A stretch of 64,000 nucleotides of DNA from Ceratothoa steindachneri (lineage: Eukaryota; Arthropoda; Malacostraca; Isopoda; Cymothoidae): positions 226,964,099 to 227,028,098 of the forward strand of contig OZ018317.1 in the NCBI GenBank assembly GCA_963969495.1. The letters are read 5' to 3'. Under the pieces are notes generated by a model that saw only the letters and a list, made by a program, of their open reading frames with translations, did not search any database and was not told the origin of the DNA. Below, in pieces: positions 45,785 to 56,648 of the stretch (its first letter is position 1; each line of letters opens with the position of its first letter). A program made the translations under genes and the position numbers.

Positions 45785-45905
45785 ATGGCAGTTGCCCCCC
45801 TGTACACTCAATCAATGATCTCATAGAAATTCAGATATGAAAATTGAGATGCATCCACTTGACCCCATCATGTGAAGGGTCTCCATGATACCTACCATAA
45901 GCTTT
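45785..45905 (-). pseudogene. Fragment of the LINE family found at 61.5-64 kb
   Basis: On the minus strand it gives GIMETLHMMGSSGCISIFIS then EFL, matching GNMETLHTMGARGRLPVFIS and EFL of the LINE near 63.45 kb. A short internal RT fragment. Confidence 0.65.
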
Positions 45906-45924
45906 TTACGAATTAAAATCACTA

Positions 45925-46040
45925 AACATGGAGAAGGATGCTACACTTGCATTTGACAGATTTTTTACTTCAGTGAATTTGAGGAATAGCAATGAGTATT
46001 CAGCAGTAGGGACTTGTCAATCTTGGAGAAAAAACTTCCC
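45925..46040 (+). pseudogene. PiggyBac-like transposase fragment
   Basis: The frame gives LAFDRFFTSVNLRNSNEYSA then VGTCQSWRKNFPNV, resembling the DxFFTS and (G)T-NRK motifs around a catalytic Asp of piggyBac-type transposases. The sequence on both sides does not continue the domain, so this is a short remnant. Family call moderate. Confidence 0.45.
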
Positions 46041-46146
46041 AAACGTCCTAATTGTGCCCCAAAGTCCCCTTTTCTGGATAATCCAACAACACAGAATCTT
46101 TATGGTTTTTCTCATCATTATTTGGGCTCTAGAGAACAAATAATCC

Positions 46147-47644
46147 TGTCGTAGAATTCTTTCTGATAAAAACCCTACTTACCTGACACCACTTTTATTT
46201 AGTGTCGTAGAATTCCCCTCCTTTTTGTTCTATCTCTAAGAGTGCTAAGAGTGTCTAATATATATTGATATTATAAGAATATCTTAAAGAACAGAGCCGT
46301 TACTAAACACGTAAGGATATAAAAGAAACGCCCACTAATTCACAAAATAAACTTATATTTTACCTTTATCAATTGAATACATATCATTTATACATTGACT
46401 ACGGCAATACTTTGAATATTATCCTAAACAAAAATTAATTAAATTAGTTTACCCTCCAAAATTTGGTTAACGTTTTCTCTACACAAAACAATAATATAAG
46501 AAATAGGCTTACGGACTCATGTGGAGTTTAAAGGGCCTCAGAAATGTTATTGACTCACGACGCGTGCCGTGTGTCCAGTTGTAGATGGGCTAAATTCCAC
46601 GGTCGTTTTGGCGAGGGTAGCAGCTGGGGTGTCCACTCGTTCTTCCGGGGGGGGGAGGGGTTCTTCAAGGACGAGAACCAATAAGGTGCTTTCTGCAACA
46701 CCTAGGCAGTCGTGGTCTCTCTGGCGAGAGTGAGTCGAACTTGTTTCTTAAATCAAGTTAAATTGGAGTGTCGTGTGATCACCGAGTAACGAGCTCGAGG
46801 AGGAGCTTTTCTCCTTCGTTACTTGTTTCCTTATGGACGAGGACTGAACTCGGGGAGGGTCTTCTTCAAGGGCGAGGATAACGGAGATGAGTTTCTCTGG
46901 CGAGAATAAATTACTTAAAGTTTAGTGTGACCACCGAATAACGGGCTCGAGGGGGAGCCTTTTCCTTCTTCTTTTCTTAATTCCTCAAGGACGAGGAATA
47001 CCCCTGGTGTTTAAGGTGCACCAGGATATGAGGAGTCTCTCTGGCGAGAGTAAGTTGAACTTACCAAAGTTATCTCATCGTTTGGTTTGATAACCAGGGA
47101 CTTAGCTCAAGGATGAGCTTCTTCTTAGCCCCTTAAGGTAGGTAGCCCTGCCTCTCTTGCAGGGTACTTCTTGGTCTGGCGAGCCAAGTAAACTACCTCT
47201 CCATTCTCGGTAGTTTGGTTTGATCCGAAGACTTCGTCACCTAGAGACTGACGTATACTACCCCGATTTTCCTCAGAGTTCCTCATTTATACCTTGCACC
47301 CCTACTGGGGAAGTGGTAAGGGGAGGGGGGGGGGGGGGAAAGGACGGCCCCAGGAGAGTTCATTTTCCAAACGGTCTTTCCCACGAAGTCAAACATCGGC
47401 TCCTCGTTAGCCATCGAGATTGGGAGAAACCCGTCTCCAATTTCTTGTTCGACATGAAACTGGATCTCACTCTCCTGGGGGAGATCTTACATTTTGACCT
47501 AAAGGGTCTTTCATGGCACCGAGTTGTGCCGCACTGCGGTTACGCTTTTGATTCGCCGATGCCTGGGGCGGATGTCCTTGCGGTAACCGCCTTGGGACTG
47601 CCTCACATGTGAACGGGGGAGGGGGGGGTGGCCATTCTTCTACA
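46147..47644 (-). repeat. LTR 1 (full length, 1,498 bp)
   Basis: It runs from TGTCGTAG to CTTCTACA, i.e. TGTAGAAG...CTACGACA in element orientation, and is immediately preceded (minus strand) by GGTGGGAGGTG at 47645-47655, a good polypurine tract. Its left 314 bp (46147-46460) are absent from the other LTR blocks. The TGTCGTAGAATTC terminus occurs twice, at 46147 and 46203. Confidence 0.75.
46600..47215. repeat. Modular subrepeats inside the LTR
   Basis: Blocks of ~140-175 bp recur, each with a (G)ACGAGG-type string and the palindromic TCTCTCTGGCGAGAGT motif (46717, 46890, 47037; degenerate TGGTCTGGCGAGCCA at 47170). LTRs 2-4 have an extra 295-bp copy of this module. Confidence 0.75.
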
Positions 47645-47993
47645 CACCTCCCACCGAAGAACATAATGGGGAGCGGGGTATGCTCCCGGCAACTCAAAAC
47701 AACTTACTCAACCTAGTCGAGCTTAGCAAAGTTGTATTTCTTTGAGCCCTCTCTTACATTAAGTTTCCTTACACATGAGCGCCCACGCGCGCGTTTACAC
47801 AGGCAATGTGTCGAGCTAGACCTACTCGCAATACAATTTTACATAGAAAATTAAAAAACCTTAATTCATCGATTACCCACAAAAAAACAACAACAAAACA
47901 AGCTACTTCCTTACCTTTCTAAGTTTTTGAGAACTTAAATCCTACCGATAAATATTAACAAGAACAACAAATGAAAACATGGTTTCACGCTCA

Positions 47994-48287
47994 TTAGGTA
48001 CTGAAATAACCCTCAATGGTATTTCGTCTCCACCTATAGAGCAGCTGTACATTATCGGCTCCTTTGATGTAGCGGATCCTAAAATGGTGCTCTGTGACCA
48101 TTATTCTACCGCGCCTGAGTCGGCCGTTCTGGTTATTGAGTCTACCCAAGTATGGTACTAAATTGTAGCGGTATTTCAACCTACTCGAATTACCCTTCTT
48201 ATGGTACTTGACTACCTTTAAACTGAACATTATGGCTAGAGCGGCCTGTTGTAGCGGGGCATAATTGATTCGGAGCGTAGGTCCCAT
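47994..48287 (-). pseudogene. Gypsy RNase H remnant, unit 1
   Basis: Short pieces of a Ty3/Gypsy RT-RNase H C-terminus: NYAPLQQAALAIMFSLKVVK, then LGRLNNQNGRL and FRIRYIKGADNV (usually followed by VADALSR; here LLYRW). The Asp of the DHKPL motif is missing. Joined almost directly to gag by deletion of protease and the RT palm. Identical frames occur at 51489-51782 and 54983-55276. Confidence 0.75.
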
Positions 48288-49407
48288 AGCTCTTCTTTAA
48301 CCAGGTACACGGGAAGATCGTTTCTGGGTTCGATCTTTGGAGATCGAGAAAACTTTTCCCTGCGAGGTCGTTAATGGGCGTGGCGCTCACTACTACTTGG
48401 CGATTTAGCGGTAACTCCGTGGACGTTCCGTTCAGGGAGGAGACTACTAGGGGTAAGGGATACTCATCCGCTTCTACCATTTGATTAGTCTTACACGGGT
48501 GTATCTCAATAGCACCTCTTTCCTCCTTCCTTGTCAACTCATTTGACTCACTTCTCTTAGTAGGTAGTTCCTTAGGTACACCTGCTCGTACCTCTACTCT
48601 ACCTTCTTCTTCTTTCCTGATAACCCCCTTTGGCTGGGTTCCCCTCGTAGGTTTTTCTTTAGGTACAGATGCTGGTACCTCATCCCTACTTCCAACTTCT
48701 TCCATAGTTACCCCATTTGGCTGGGTTTCCCTCGATGGTCCTTTCTTAGGTCCAGGCCGCGCTACAACTTCCTCGGCCTCTATGAGATTCTTGATAGGTG
48801 CTCTTTCGAGTGCGAGCAATCTTTCCTTTTCTTTTCTCTCATCTCTTTCAGCTTGAGCACGTTCTTTTTCCCTCTGTATTTTTCTTTCATCTATTTCTTT
48901 TTTAATCTTTATTCTCCTCTCTTTCGACTCTTTTTTCCTCTTCATTTTCCTTTCCTCGGCTTCTTGTTCTGCTTTCGCTATTTCGTTTTCCCGTCGAGTT
49001 CTTCTTTCTTCATCTTCCAGCTTTATCTTTAGTCTTCTTTCTTCATCTTCCATTTCTGTCCTTATTCTGAATTCTCGTGCTTCTCTTTTCAACAGTATTA
49101 TTCTTTCGCTTGTTTTACCTCCTCTCAGCATTCTTCTTTCCTCTGTTTCTATTTTCCGCTGTATTCGGGATTCTTCACTTTTCCGGTTCATCCATATTTC
49201 CATTAATTCACGTTCTCTTTTATCCTCTCTTATTATATCCTCTGTTTCTCTCTCAAACATTATTAATTCTTGTTCTTTTTCTATATCCCAAATTCTTTCT
49301 TCTTCTACACAATCTATTCTTAGTTCTGCCATGACGTAGTCATGCATTTCTGTGCCTTCAAGTCCCAGACGTGGTGCTTGTTGGTAAAATCGTTTGACTG
49401 GATCCAT
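48199..49407 (-). CDS. Gag-like protein, unit 1 (402 aa)
   Basis: The ATG at 49407 opens MDPVKRFYQQAPRLG. Residues ~35-215 are dominated by Glu, Arg and Lys in heptad-like order (ERRLKIKLEDEERRTRRENE), predicting a long coiled coil. Residues ~220-310 hold three imperfect ~35-aa repeats (KGPSRETQPNG, KPTRGTQPKG, LPTKRSESN). No CCHC knuckle is visible. After ~residue 360 the frame runs out of phase across the RNase H remnant, so the C-terminus is an artefact of deletion. The coiled-coil gag recalls other arthropod Gypsy elements. It lies 5' of the RNase H remnant, as expected. Open in all three units. Confidence 0.7.
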   Translation of the reverse strand: MDPVKRFYQQAPRLGLEGTEMHDYVMAELRIDCVEEERIWDIEKEQELIMFERETEDIIREDKRERELMEIWMNRKSEESRIQRKIETEERRMLRGGKTSERIILLKREAREFRIRTEMEDEERRLKIKLEDEERRTRRENEIAKAEQEAEERKMKRKKESKERRIKIKKEIDERKIQREKERAQAERDERKEKERLLALERAPIKNLIEAEEVVARPGPKKGPSRETQPNGVTMEEVGSRDEVPASVPKEKPTRGTQPKGVIRKEEEGRVEVRAGVPKELPTKRSESNELTRKEERGAIEIHPCKTNQMVEADEYPLPLVVSSLNGTSTELPLNRQVVVSATPINDLAGKSFLDLQRSNPETIFPCTWLKKSYGTYAPNQLCPATTGRSSHNVQFKGSQVP

Positions 49408-49659
49408 TTCGTGTTGGTCCGTCGATTTTTCCTTTTTGTATTCTCAGGTAATTATGCCACCACTCACCAGGTAGCGCTCAGCATAACTTACCCTTAATCC
49501 CACTACTATGCTGATTGAAATAAAACTCCCGACAACAAATTTACCACTTGGCCTACCAATTACCTTAAGATTGTTACCACCCCTAACTCTACCAATTTTC
49601 CTCTCGTCAATTATTCTCTTATTCCTGATCTGATATTCCTTTACGTGTTGGCTCTTTCT

Positions 49660-51139
49660 AAATTTGGTTAACGTTTTCTCTACACAAAACAATAATATAA
49701 GAAATAGGCTTACGGACTCATGTGGAGTTTAAAGGGCCTTAGAAATGTTATTGACTCACGACGCGTGCCGTGTGTCCAGTTGTAGATGGGCCAAATTCCA
49801 CGGTCGTTTTGGCGAGGGTAGCAGCTGGGGGTCCACACGTTCTTCCGGGGGGGGGGTTCTTCAAGGACGAGAACCAATAAGGTGCTATATGCAACACCCA
49901 GGCAGTCGTGGTCTCTCTGGCGAGAGTGAGTCGAACTTGTTTCTTAAATCAAGTTAACTTGGAGTGCGGTGTGATCACCGAGTAACGAGCTCGAGGAGGA
50001 GCTCTTCTCCTTCGTTACTTATTTCCTTATGGACGAGGACTGAACTCAGGGAGGGTCTTCTTCAAGGGCGAGGATAACGGAGATGAGTTTCTCTGGCGAG
50101 AATAAGTTACTTAAAGTTTGGTGTGACCACCGAATAACGGGCTCGAGGGGGAGCCTTTTCCTTCTTCTTTTCTTAATTCCTTAAGGACGAGGAATACCCC
50201 TGGTGTTTAAGGTGCACCAGGATATGAGGAGTCTCTCTGGCGAGAGTAAGTTAAACTTAAGAAAGTTAACTTATCGTTTGGTTTGATAACCAGGGACTTA
50301 GCTCAAGGATGAGCTTCTTCTTAGCCCCTTAAGGTAGGTAGCCCTGCCTCTCTTGCAGGGTACTTCTTGGTCTGGCGAGCCAAGTAAACTACCTCTTTAG
50401 TCTCGGTAGCTCGGTTTCGGATCCGAGGACTTCGTCACCTAGAGACTGACGTATACTACCTCCTTCTTCTTTTCTTAATTCCTTAAGGACGAGGAATACC
50501 CCTGGTGTTTAAGGTGCACCAGGATATGAGGAGTCTCTCTGGCGAGAGTAAGTTGAACTTACCAAAGTTAACTTATCGTTTGGTTTGATAACCAGGGACT
50601 TAGCTCGAGGATGAGCTTCTTCTTAGCCCCTTAAGGTCTGTAGCCCTGCCTCTCTTGTAGGGTACTTCTTGGTCTGGCTAGCCAAGTAAACTACCTCTCC
50701 AGTCTCGGTAGTTCGGTTTGATCCGAAGACTTCGTCACCTAGAGACTGACGTATACTACCCCGATTTTCCTCAGAGTTCCTCATTTATACCTTGCACCCC
50801 TACTGGGGAAGTGGTAAGGGGAGGGGGGGGGGAAGAGGACGGCCCCAGGAGAGTTCATTTTCCAAACGGTCTTTCCCACGAAGTCAAACATCGGCTCCTC
50901 GTTAGCCATCGAGATTGGGAGAAACCCGTCTCCAATTTCTTGTTCGACATGAAACTGGATCTCACTCTCCTGGGGGAGATCTTACATTTTGACCTAAAGG
51001 GTCTTTCATGGCACCGAGTTGTGCCGCACTGCGGTTACGCTTTTGATTCGCCGATGCCTGGGGCGGATGTCCTTGCGGTAACCGCCTTGGGACTGCCTCA
51101 CATGTGAACGGGGGAGGGGGGGGTGGCCATTCTTCTACA
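49660..51139 (-). repeat. LTR-like block 2 (1,480 bp)
   Basis: Matches LTR 1 from 46461 rightwards but includes an extra 295-bp module (repeat of about 50165-50460 at 50461-50755). At 49660 it joins internal leader sequence instead of the 314-bp LTR 1 left end, with AAATTTGG shared at the switch point. Confidence 0.8.
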
Positions 51140-51488
51140 CACCTCCCACCGAAGAACATAATGGGGAGCGGGGTATGCTCCCGGCAACTCAAAACAACTT
51201 ACTCAACCTAGTCGAGCTTAGCAAAGTTGTATTTCTTTGAGCCCTCTCTTACATTAAGTTTCCTTACACATGAGCGCCCACGCGCGCGTTTACACAGGCA
51301 ATGTGTCGAGCTAGACCTACTCGCAATACAATTTTACATAGAAAATTAAAAAACCTTAATTCATCGATTACCCACAAAAAAACAACAACAAAACAAGCTA
51401 CTTCCTTACCTTTCTAAGTTTTTGAGAACTTAAATCCTACCGATAAATATTAACAAGAACAACAAATGAAAACATGGTTTCACGCTCA

Positions 51489-51782
51489 TTAGGTACTGAA
51501 ATAACCCTCAATGGTATTTCGTCTCCACCTATAGAGCAGCTGTACATTATCGGCTCCTTTGATGTAGCGGATCCTAAAATGGTGCTCTGTGACCATTATT
51601 CTACCGCGCCTGAGTCGGCCGTTCTGGTTATTGAGTCTACCCAAGTATGGTACTAAATTGTAGCGGTATTTCAACCTACTCGAATTACCCTTCTTATGGT
51701 ACTTGACTACCTTTAAACTGAACATTATGGCTAGAGCGGCCTGTTGTAGCGGGGCATAATTGATTCGGAGCGTAGGTCCCAT
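51489..51782 (-). pseudogene. Gypsy RNase H remnant, unit 2
   Basis: Translates identically to the unit 1 remnant at 47994-48287, with the same deletion junction to gag. Confidence 0.75.
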
Positions 51783-52902
51783 AGCTCTTCTTTAACCAGG
51801 TACACGGGAAGATCGTTTCTGGGTTCGATCTTTGGAGATCGAGAAAACTTTTCCCTGCGAGGTCGTTAATGGGCGTGGCGCTCACTACTACTTGGCGATT
51901 TAGCGGTAACTCCGTGGACGTTCCGTTCAGGGAGGAGACTACTAGGGGTAAGGGATACTCATCCGCTTCTACCATTTGATTAGTCTTACACGGGTGTATC
52001 TCAATAGCACCTCTTTCCTCCTTCCTTGTCAACTCATTTGACTCACTTCTCTTAGTAGGTAGTTCCTTAGGTACACCTGCTCGTACCTCTACTCTACCTT
52101 CTTCTTCTTTCCTGATAACCCCCTTTGGCTGGGTTCCCCTCGTAGGTTTTTCTTTAGGTACAGATGCTGGTACCTCATCCCTACTTCCAACTTCTTCCAT
52201 AGTTACCCCATTTGGCTGGGTTTCCCTCGATGGTCCTTTCTTAGGTCCAGGCCGGGCTACAACTTCCTCGGCCTCTATGAGATTCTTGATAGGTGCTCTT
52301 TCGAGTGCGAGCAATCTTTCCTTTTCTTTTCTCTCATCTCTTTCAGCTTGAGCACGTTCTTTTTCCCTCTGTATTTTTCTTTCATCTATTTCTTTTTTAA
52401 TCTTTATTCTCCTCTCTTTCGACTCTTTTTTCCTCTTCATTTTCCTTTCCTCGGCTTCTTGTTCTGCTTTCGCTATTTCGTTTTCCCGTCGAGTTCTTCT
52501 TTCTTCATCTTCCAGCTTTATCTTTAGTCTTCTTTCTTCATCTTCCATTTCTGTCCTTATTCTGAATTCTCGTGCTTCTCTTTTCAACAGTATTATTCTT
52601 TCGCTTGTTTTACCTCCTCTCAGCATTCTTCTTTCCTCTGTTTCTATTTTCCGCTGTATTCGGGATTCTTCACTTTTCCGGTTCATCCATATTTCCATTA
52701 ATTCACGTTCTCTTTTATCCTCTCTTATTATATCCTCTGTTTCTCTCTCAAACATTATTAATTCTTGTTCTTTTTCTATATCCCAAATTCTTTCTTCTTC
52801 TACACAATCTATTCTTAGTTCTGCCATGACGTAGTCATGCATTTCTGTGCCTTCAAGTCCCAGACGTGGTGCTTGTTGGTAAAATCGTTTGACTGGATCC
52901 AT
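51694..52902 (-). CDS. Gag-like protein, unit 2 (402 aa)
   Basis: Translates identically to the unit 1 protein. A silent difference lies in the VARPG codons (GCC here, GCG in unit 1, around 48765/52260). Confidence 0.7.
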   Translation of the reverse strand: MDPVKRFYQQAPRLGLEGTEMHDYVMAELRIDCVEEERIWDIEKEQELIMFERETEDIIREDKRERELMEIWMNRKSEESRIQRKIETEERRMLRGGKTSERIILLKREAREFRIRTEMEDEERRLKIKLEDEERRTRRENEIAKAEQEAEERKMKRKKESKERRIKIKKEIDERKIQREKERAQAERDERKEKERLLALERAPIKNLIEAEEVVARPGPKKGPSRETQPNGVTMEEVGSRDEVPASVPKEKPTRGTQPKGVIRKEEEGRVEVRAGVPKELPTKRSESNELTRKEERGAIEIHPCKTNQMVEADEYPLPLVVSSLNGTSTELPLNRQVVVSATPINDLAGKSFLDLQRSNPETIFPCTWLKKSYGTYAPNQLCPATTGRSSHNVQFKGSQVP

Positions 52903-53154
52903 TTCGTGTTGGTCCGTCGATTTTTCCTTTTTGTATTCTCAGGTAATTATGCCACCACTCACCAGGTAGCGCTCAGCATAACTTACCCTTAATCCCACTA
53001 CTATGCTGATTGAAATAAAACTCCCGACAACAAATTTACCACTTGGCCTACCAATTACCTTAAGATTGTTACCACCCCTAACTCTACCAATTTTCCTCTC
53101 GTCAATTATTCTCTTATTCCTGATCTGATATTCCTTTACGTGTTGGCTCTTTCT

Positions 53155-54633
53155 AAATTTGGTTAACGTTTTCTCTACACAAAACAATAATATAAGAAAT
53201 AGGCTTACGGACTCATGTGGAGTTTAAAGGGCCTTAGAAATGTTATTGACTCACGACGCGTGCCGTGTGTCCAGTTGTAGATGGGCCAAATTCCACGGTC
53301 GTTTTGGCGAGGGTAGCAGCTGGGGGTCCACACGTTCTTCCGGGGGGGGGGTTCTTCAAGGACGAGAACCAATAAGGTGCTATATGCAACACCCAGGCAG
53401 TCGTGGTCTCTCTGGCGAGAGTGAGTCGAACTTGTTTCTTAAATCAAGTTAACTTGGAGTGCGGTGTGATCACCGAGTAACGAGCTCGAGGAGGAGCTCT
53501 TCTCCTTCGTTACTTATTTCCTTATGGACGAGGACTGAACTCAGGGAGGGTCTTCTTCAAGGGCGAGGATAACGGAGATGAGTTTCTCTGGCGAGAATAA
53601 GTTACTTAAAGTTTGGTGTGACCACCGAATAACGGGCTCGAGGGGGAGCCTTTTCCTTCTTCTTTTCTTAATTCCTTAAGGACGAGGAATACCCCTGGTG
53701 TTTAAGGTGCACCAGGATATGAGGAGTCTCTCTGGCGAGAGTAAGTTAAACTTAAGAAAGTTAACTTATCGTTTGGTTTGATAACCAGGGACTTAGCTCA
53801 AGGATGAGCTTCTTCTTAGCCCCTTAAGGTAGGTAGCCCTGCCTCTCTTGCAGGGTACTTCTTGGTCTGGCGAGCCAAGTAAACTACCTCTTTAGTCTCG
53901 GTAGCTCGGTTTCGGATCCGAGGACTTCGTCACCTAGAGACTGACGTATACTACCTCCTTCTTCTTTTCTTAATTCCTTAAGGACGAGGAATACCCCTGG
54001 TGTTTAAGGTGCACCAGGATATGAGGAGTCTCTCTGGCGAGAGTAAGTTGAACTTACCAAAGTTAACTTATCGTTTGGTTTGATAACCAGGGACTTAGCT
54101 CGAGGATGAGCTTCTTCTTAGCCCCTTAAGGTCTGTAGCCCTGCCTCTCTTGTAGGGTACTTCTTGGTCTGGCTAGCCAAGTAAACTACCTCTCCAGTCT
54201 CGGTAGTTCGGTTTGATCCGAAGACTTCGTCACCTAGAGACTGACGTATACTACCCCGATTTTCCTCAGAGTTCCTCATTTATACCTTGCACCCCTACTG
54301 GGGAAGTGGTAAGGGGAGGGGGGGGGGAAAGGACGGCCCCAGGAGAGTTCATTTTCCAAACGGTCTTTCCCACCAAGTCAAACATCGGCTCCTCGTTAGC
54401 CATCGAGATTGGGAGAAACCCGTCTCCAATTTCTTGTTCGACATGAAACTGGATCTCACTCTCCTGGGGGAGATCTTACATTTTGACCTAAAGGGTCTTT
54501 CATGGCACCGAGTTGTGCCGCACTGCGGTTACGCTTTTGATTCGCCGATGCCTGGGGCGGATGTCCTTGCGGTAACCGCCTTGGGACTGCCTCACATGTG
54601 AACGGGGGAGGGGGGGGTGGCCATTCTTCTACA
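53155..54633 (-). repeat. LTR-like block 3 (1,479 bp)
   Basis: Near-identical to block 2, including the 295-bp extra module and the chimeric left junction. The G-run near 54310 is shorter. Confidence 0.8.
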
Positions 54634-54982
54634 CACCTCCCACCGAAGAACATAATGGGGAGCGGGGTATGCTCCCGGCAACTCAAAACAACTTACTCAA
54701 CCTAGTCGAGCTTAGCAAAGTTGTATTTCTTTGAGCCCTCTCTTACATTAAGTTTCCTTACACATGAGCGCCCACGCGCGCGTTTACACAGGCAATGTGT
54801 CGAGCTAGACCTACTCGCAATACAATTTTACATAGAAAATTAAAAAACCTTAATTCATCGATTACCCACAAAAAAACAACAACAAAACAAGCTACTTCCT
54901 TACCTTTCTAAGTTTTTGAGAACTTAAATCCTACCGATAAATATTAACAAGAACAACAAATGAAAACATGGTTTCACGCTCA

Positions 54983-55276
54983 TTAGGTACTGAAATAACC
55001 CTCAATGGTATTTCGTCTCCACCTATAGAGCAGCTGTACATTATCGGCTCCTTTGATGTAGCGGATCCTAAAATGGTGCTCTGTGACCATTATTCTACCG
55101 CGCCTGAGTCGGCCGTTCTGGTTATTGAGTCTACCCAAGTATGGTACTAAATTGTAGCGGTATTTCAACCTACTCGAATTACCCTTCTTATGGTACTTGA
55201 CTACCTTTAAACTGAACATTATGGCTAGAGCGGCCTGTTGTAGCGGGGCATAATTGATTCGGAGCGTAGGTCCCAT
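54983..55276 (-). pseudogene. Gypsy RNase H remnant, unit 3
   Basis: Translates identically to the unit 1 remnant. Confidence 0.75.
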
Positions 55277-56396
55277 AGCTCTTCTTTAACCAGGTACACG
55301 GGAAGATCGTTTCTGGGTTCGATCTTTGGAGATCGAGAAAACTTTTCCCTGCGAGGTCGTTAATGGGCGTGGCGCTCACTACTACTTGGCGATTTAGCGG
55401 TAACTCCGTGGACGTTCCGTTCAGGGAGGAGACTACTAGGGGTAAGGGATACTCATCCGCTTCTACCATTTGATTAGTCTTACACGGGTGTATCTCAATA
55501 GCACCTCTTTCCTCCTTCCTTGTCAACTCATTTGACTCACTTCTCTTAGTAGGTAGTTCCTTAGGTACACCTGCTCGTACCTCTACTCTACCTTCTTCTT
55601 CTTTCCTGATAACCCCCTTTGGCTGGGTTCCCCTCGTAGGTTTTTCTTTAGGTACAGATGCTGGTACCTCATCCCTACTTCCAACTTCTTCCATAGTTAC
55701 CCCATTTGGCTGGGTTTCCCTCGATGGTCCTTTCTTAGGTCCAGGCCGGGCTACAACTTCCTCGGCCTCTATGAGATTCTTGATAGGTGCTCTTTCGAGT
55801 GCGAGCAATCTTTCCTTTTCTTTTCTCTCATCTCTTTCAGCTTGAGCACGTTCTTTTTCCCTCTGTATTTTTCTTTCATCTATTTCTTTTTTAATCTTTA
55901 TTCTCCTCTCTTTCGACTCTTTTTTCCTCTTCATTTTCCTTTCCTCGGCTTCTTGTTCTGCTTTCGCTATTTCGTTTTCCCGTCGAGTTCTTCTTTCTTC
56001 ATCTTCCAGCTTTATCTTTAGTCTTCTTTCTTCATCTTCCATTTCTGTCCTTATTCTGAATTCTCGTGCTTCTCTTTTCAACAGTATTATTCTTTCGCTT
56101 GTTTTACCTCCTCTCAGCATTCTTCTTTCCTCTGTTTCTATTTTCCGCTGTATTCGGGATTCTTCACTTTTCCGGTTCATCCATATTTCCATTAATTCAC
56201 GTTCTCTTTTATCCTCTCTTATTATATCCTCTGTTTCTCTCTCAAACATTATTAATTCTTGTTCTTTTTCTATATCCCAAATTCTTTCTTCTTCTACACA
56301 ATCTATTCTTAGTTCTGCCATGACGTAGTCATGCATTTCTGTGCCTTCAAGTCCCAGACGTGGTGCTTGTTGGTAAAATCGTTTGACTGGATCCAT
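55188..56396 (-). CDS. Gag-like protein, unit 3 (402 aa)
   Basis: Translates identically to units 1 and 2. The leader downstream (+ strand) differs from units 1-2 near 56505 (TACCACTCC for TAAAACTCC), one of the few substitutions in the array. Confidence 0.7.
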   Translation of the reverse strand: MDPVKRFYQQAPRLGLEGTEMHDYVMAELRIDCVEEERIWDIEKEQELIMFERETEDIIREDKRERELMEIWMNRKSEESRIQRKIETEERRMLRGGKTSERIILLKREAREFRIRTEMEDEERRLKIKLEDEERRTRRENEIAKAEQEAEERKMKRKKESKERRIKIKKEIDERKIQREKERAQAERDERKEKERLLALERAPIKNLIEAEEVVARPGPKKGPSRETQPNGVTMEEVGSRDEVPASVPKEKPTRGTQPKGVIRKEEEGRVEVRAGVPKELPTKRSESNELTRKEERGAIEIHPCKTNQMVEADEYPLPLVVSSLNGTSTELPLNRQVVVSATPINDLAGKSFLDLQRSNPETIFPCTWLKKSYGTYAPNQLCPATTGRSSHNVQFKGSQVP

Positions 56397-56648
56397 TTCG
56401 TGTTGGTCCGTCGATTTTTCCTTTTTGTATTCTCAGGTAATTATGCCACCACTCACCAGGTAGCGCTCAGCATAACTTACCCTTAATCCCACTACTATGC
56501 TGATTGAAATACCACTCCCGACAACAAATTTACCACTTGGCCTACCAATTACCTTAAGATTGTTACCACCCCTAACTCTACCAATTTTCCTCTCGTCAAT
56601 TATTCTCTTATTCCTGATCTGATATTCCTTTACGTGTTGGCTCTTTCT

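Larger units (their letters stand above)
45552..46146. repeat. Direct repeat pair, second copy interrupted by the Gypsy array
   Basis: 45552-45735 and 46036-46146 are near-identical (GGATAATCCAACAACACAGA, CTTTATGGTTTTTCTCATC, GCTCTAGAGAACAAATAATC). The second copy is cut at 46146 and resumes at 58130 with AATCCCAAATTCATAATCTT and the TCAGAATATCTCGAGC block, in the order of copy 1. Confidence 0.85.

Noticed and set aside
47220..47612. Plus-strand frame of 130 codons, recurring at 50718 and 54213, and minus frame 47467-47697
   Set aside because: They lie inside the LTR, are disrupted by length changes in the G-runs, and match nothing. Shadows of LTR sequence.
49077..49334. Plus-strand Leu/Phe-rich frame repeated at 52572 and 56066
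   Set aside because: Antisense of the Glu/Lys/Arg-rich gag frame; its hydrophobic composition is a by-product.
49444..49692. Minus 82-codon frame with a hydrophobic stretch, in each Gypsy unit, considered as a small membrane or envelope-like protein
   Set aside because: It crosses the chimeric LTR/leader junction and lies in the 5' leader upstream of gag, where no such gene is expected.
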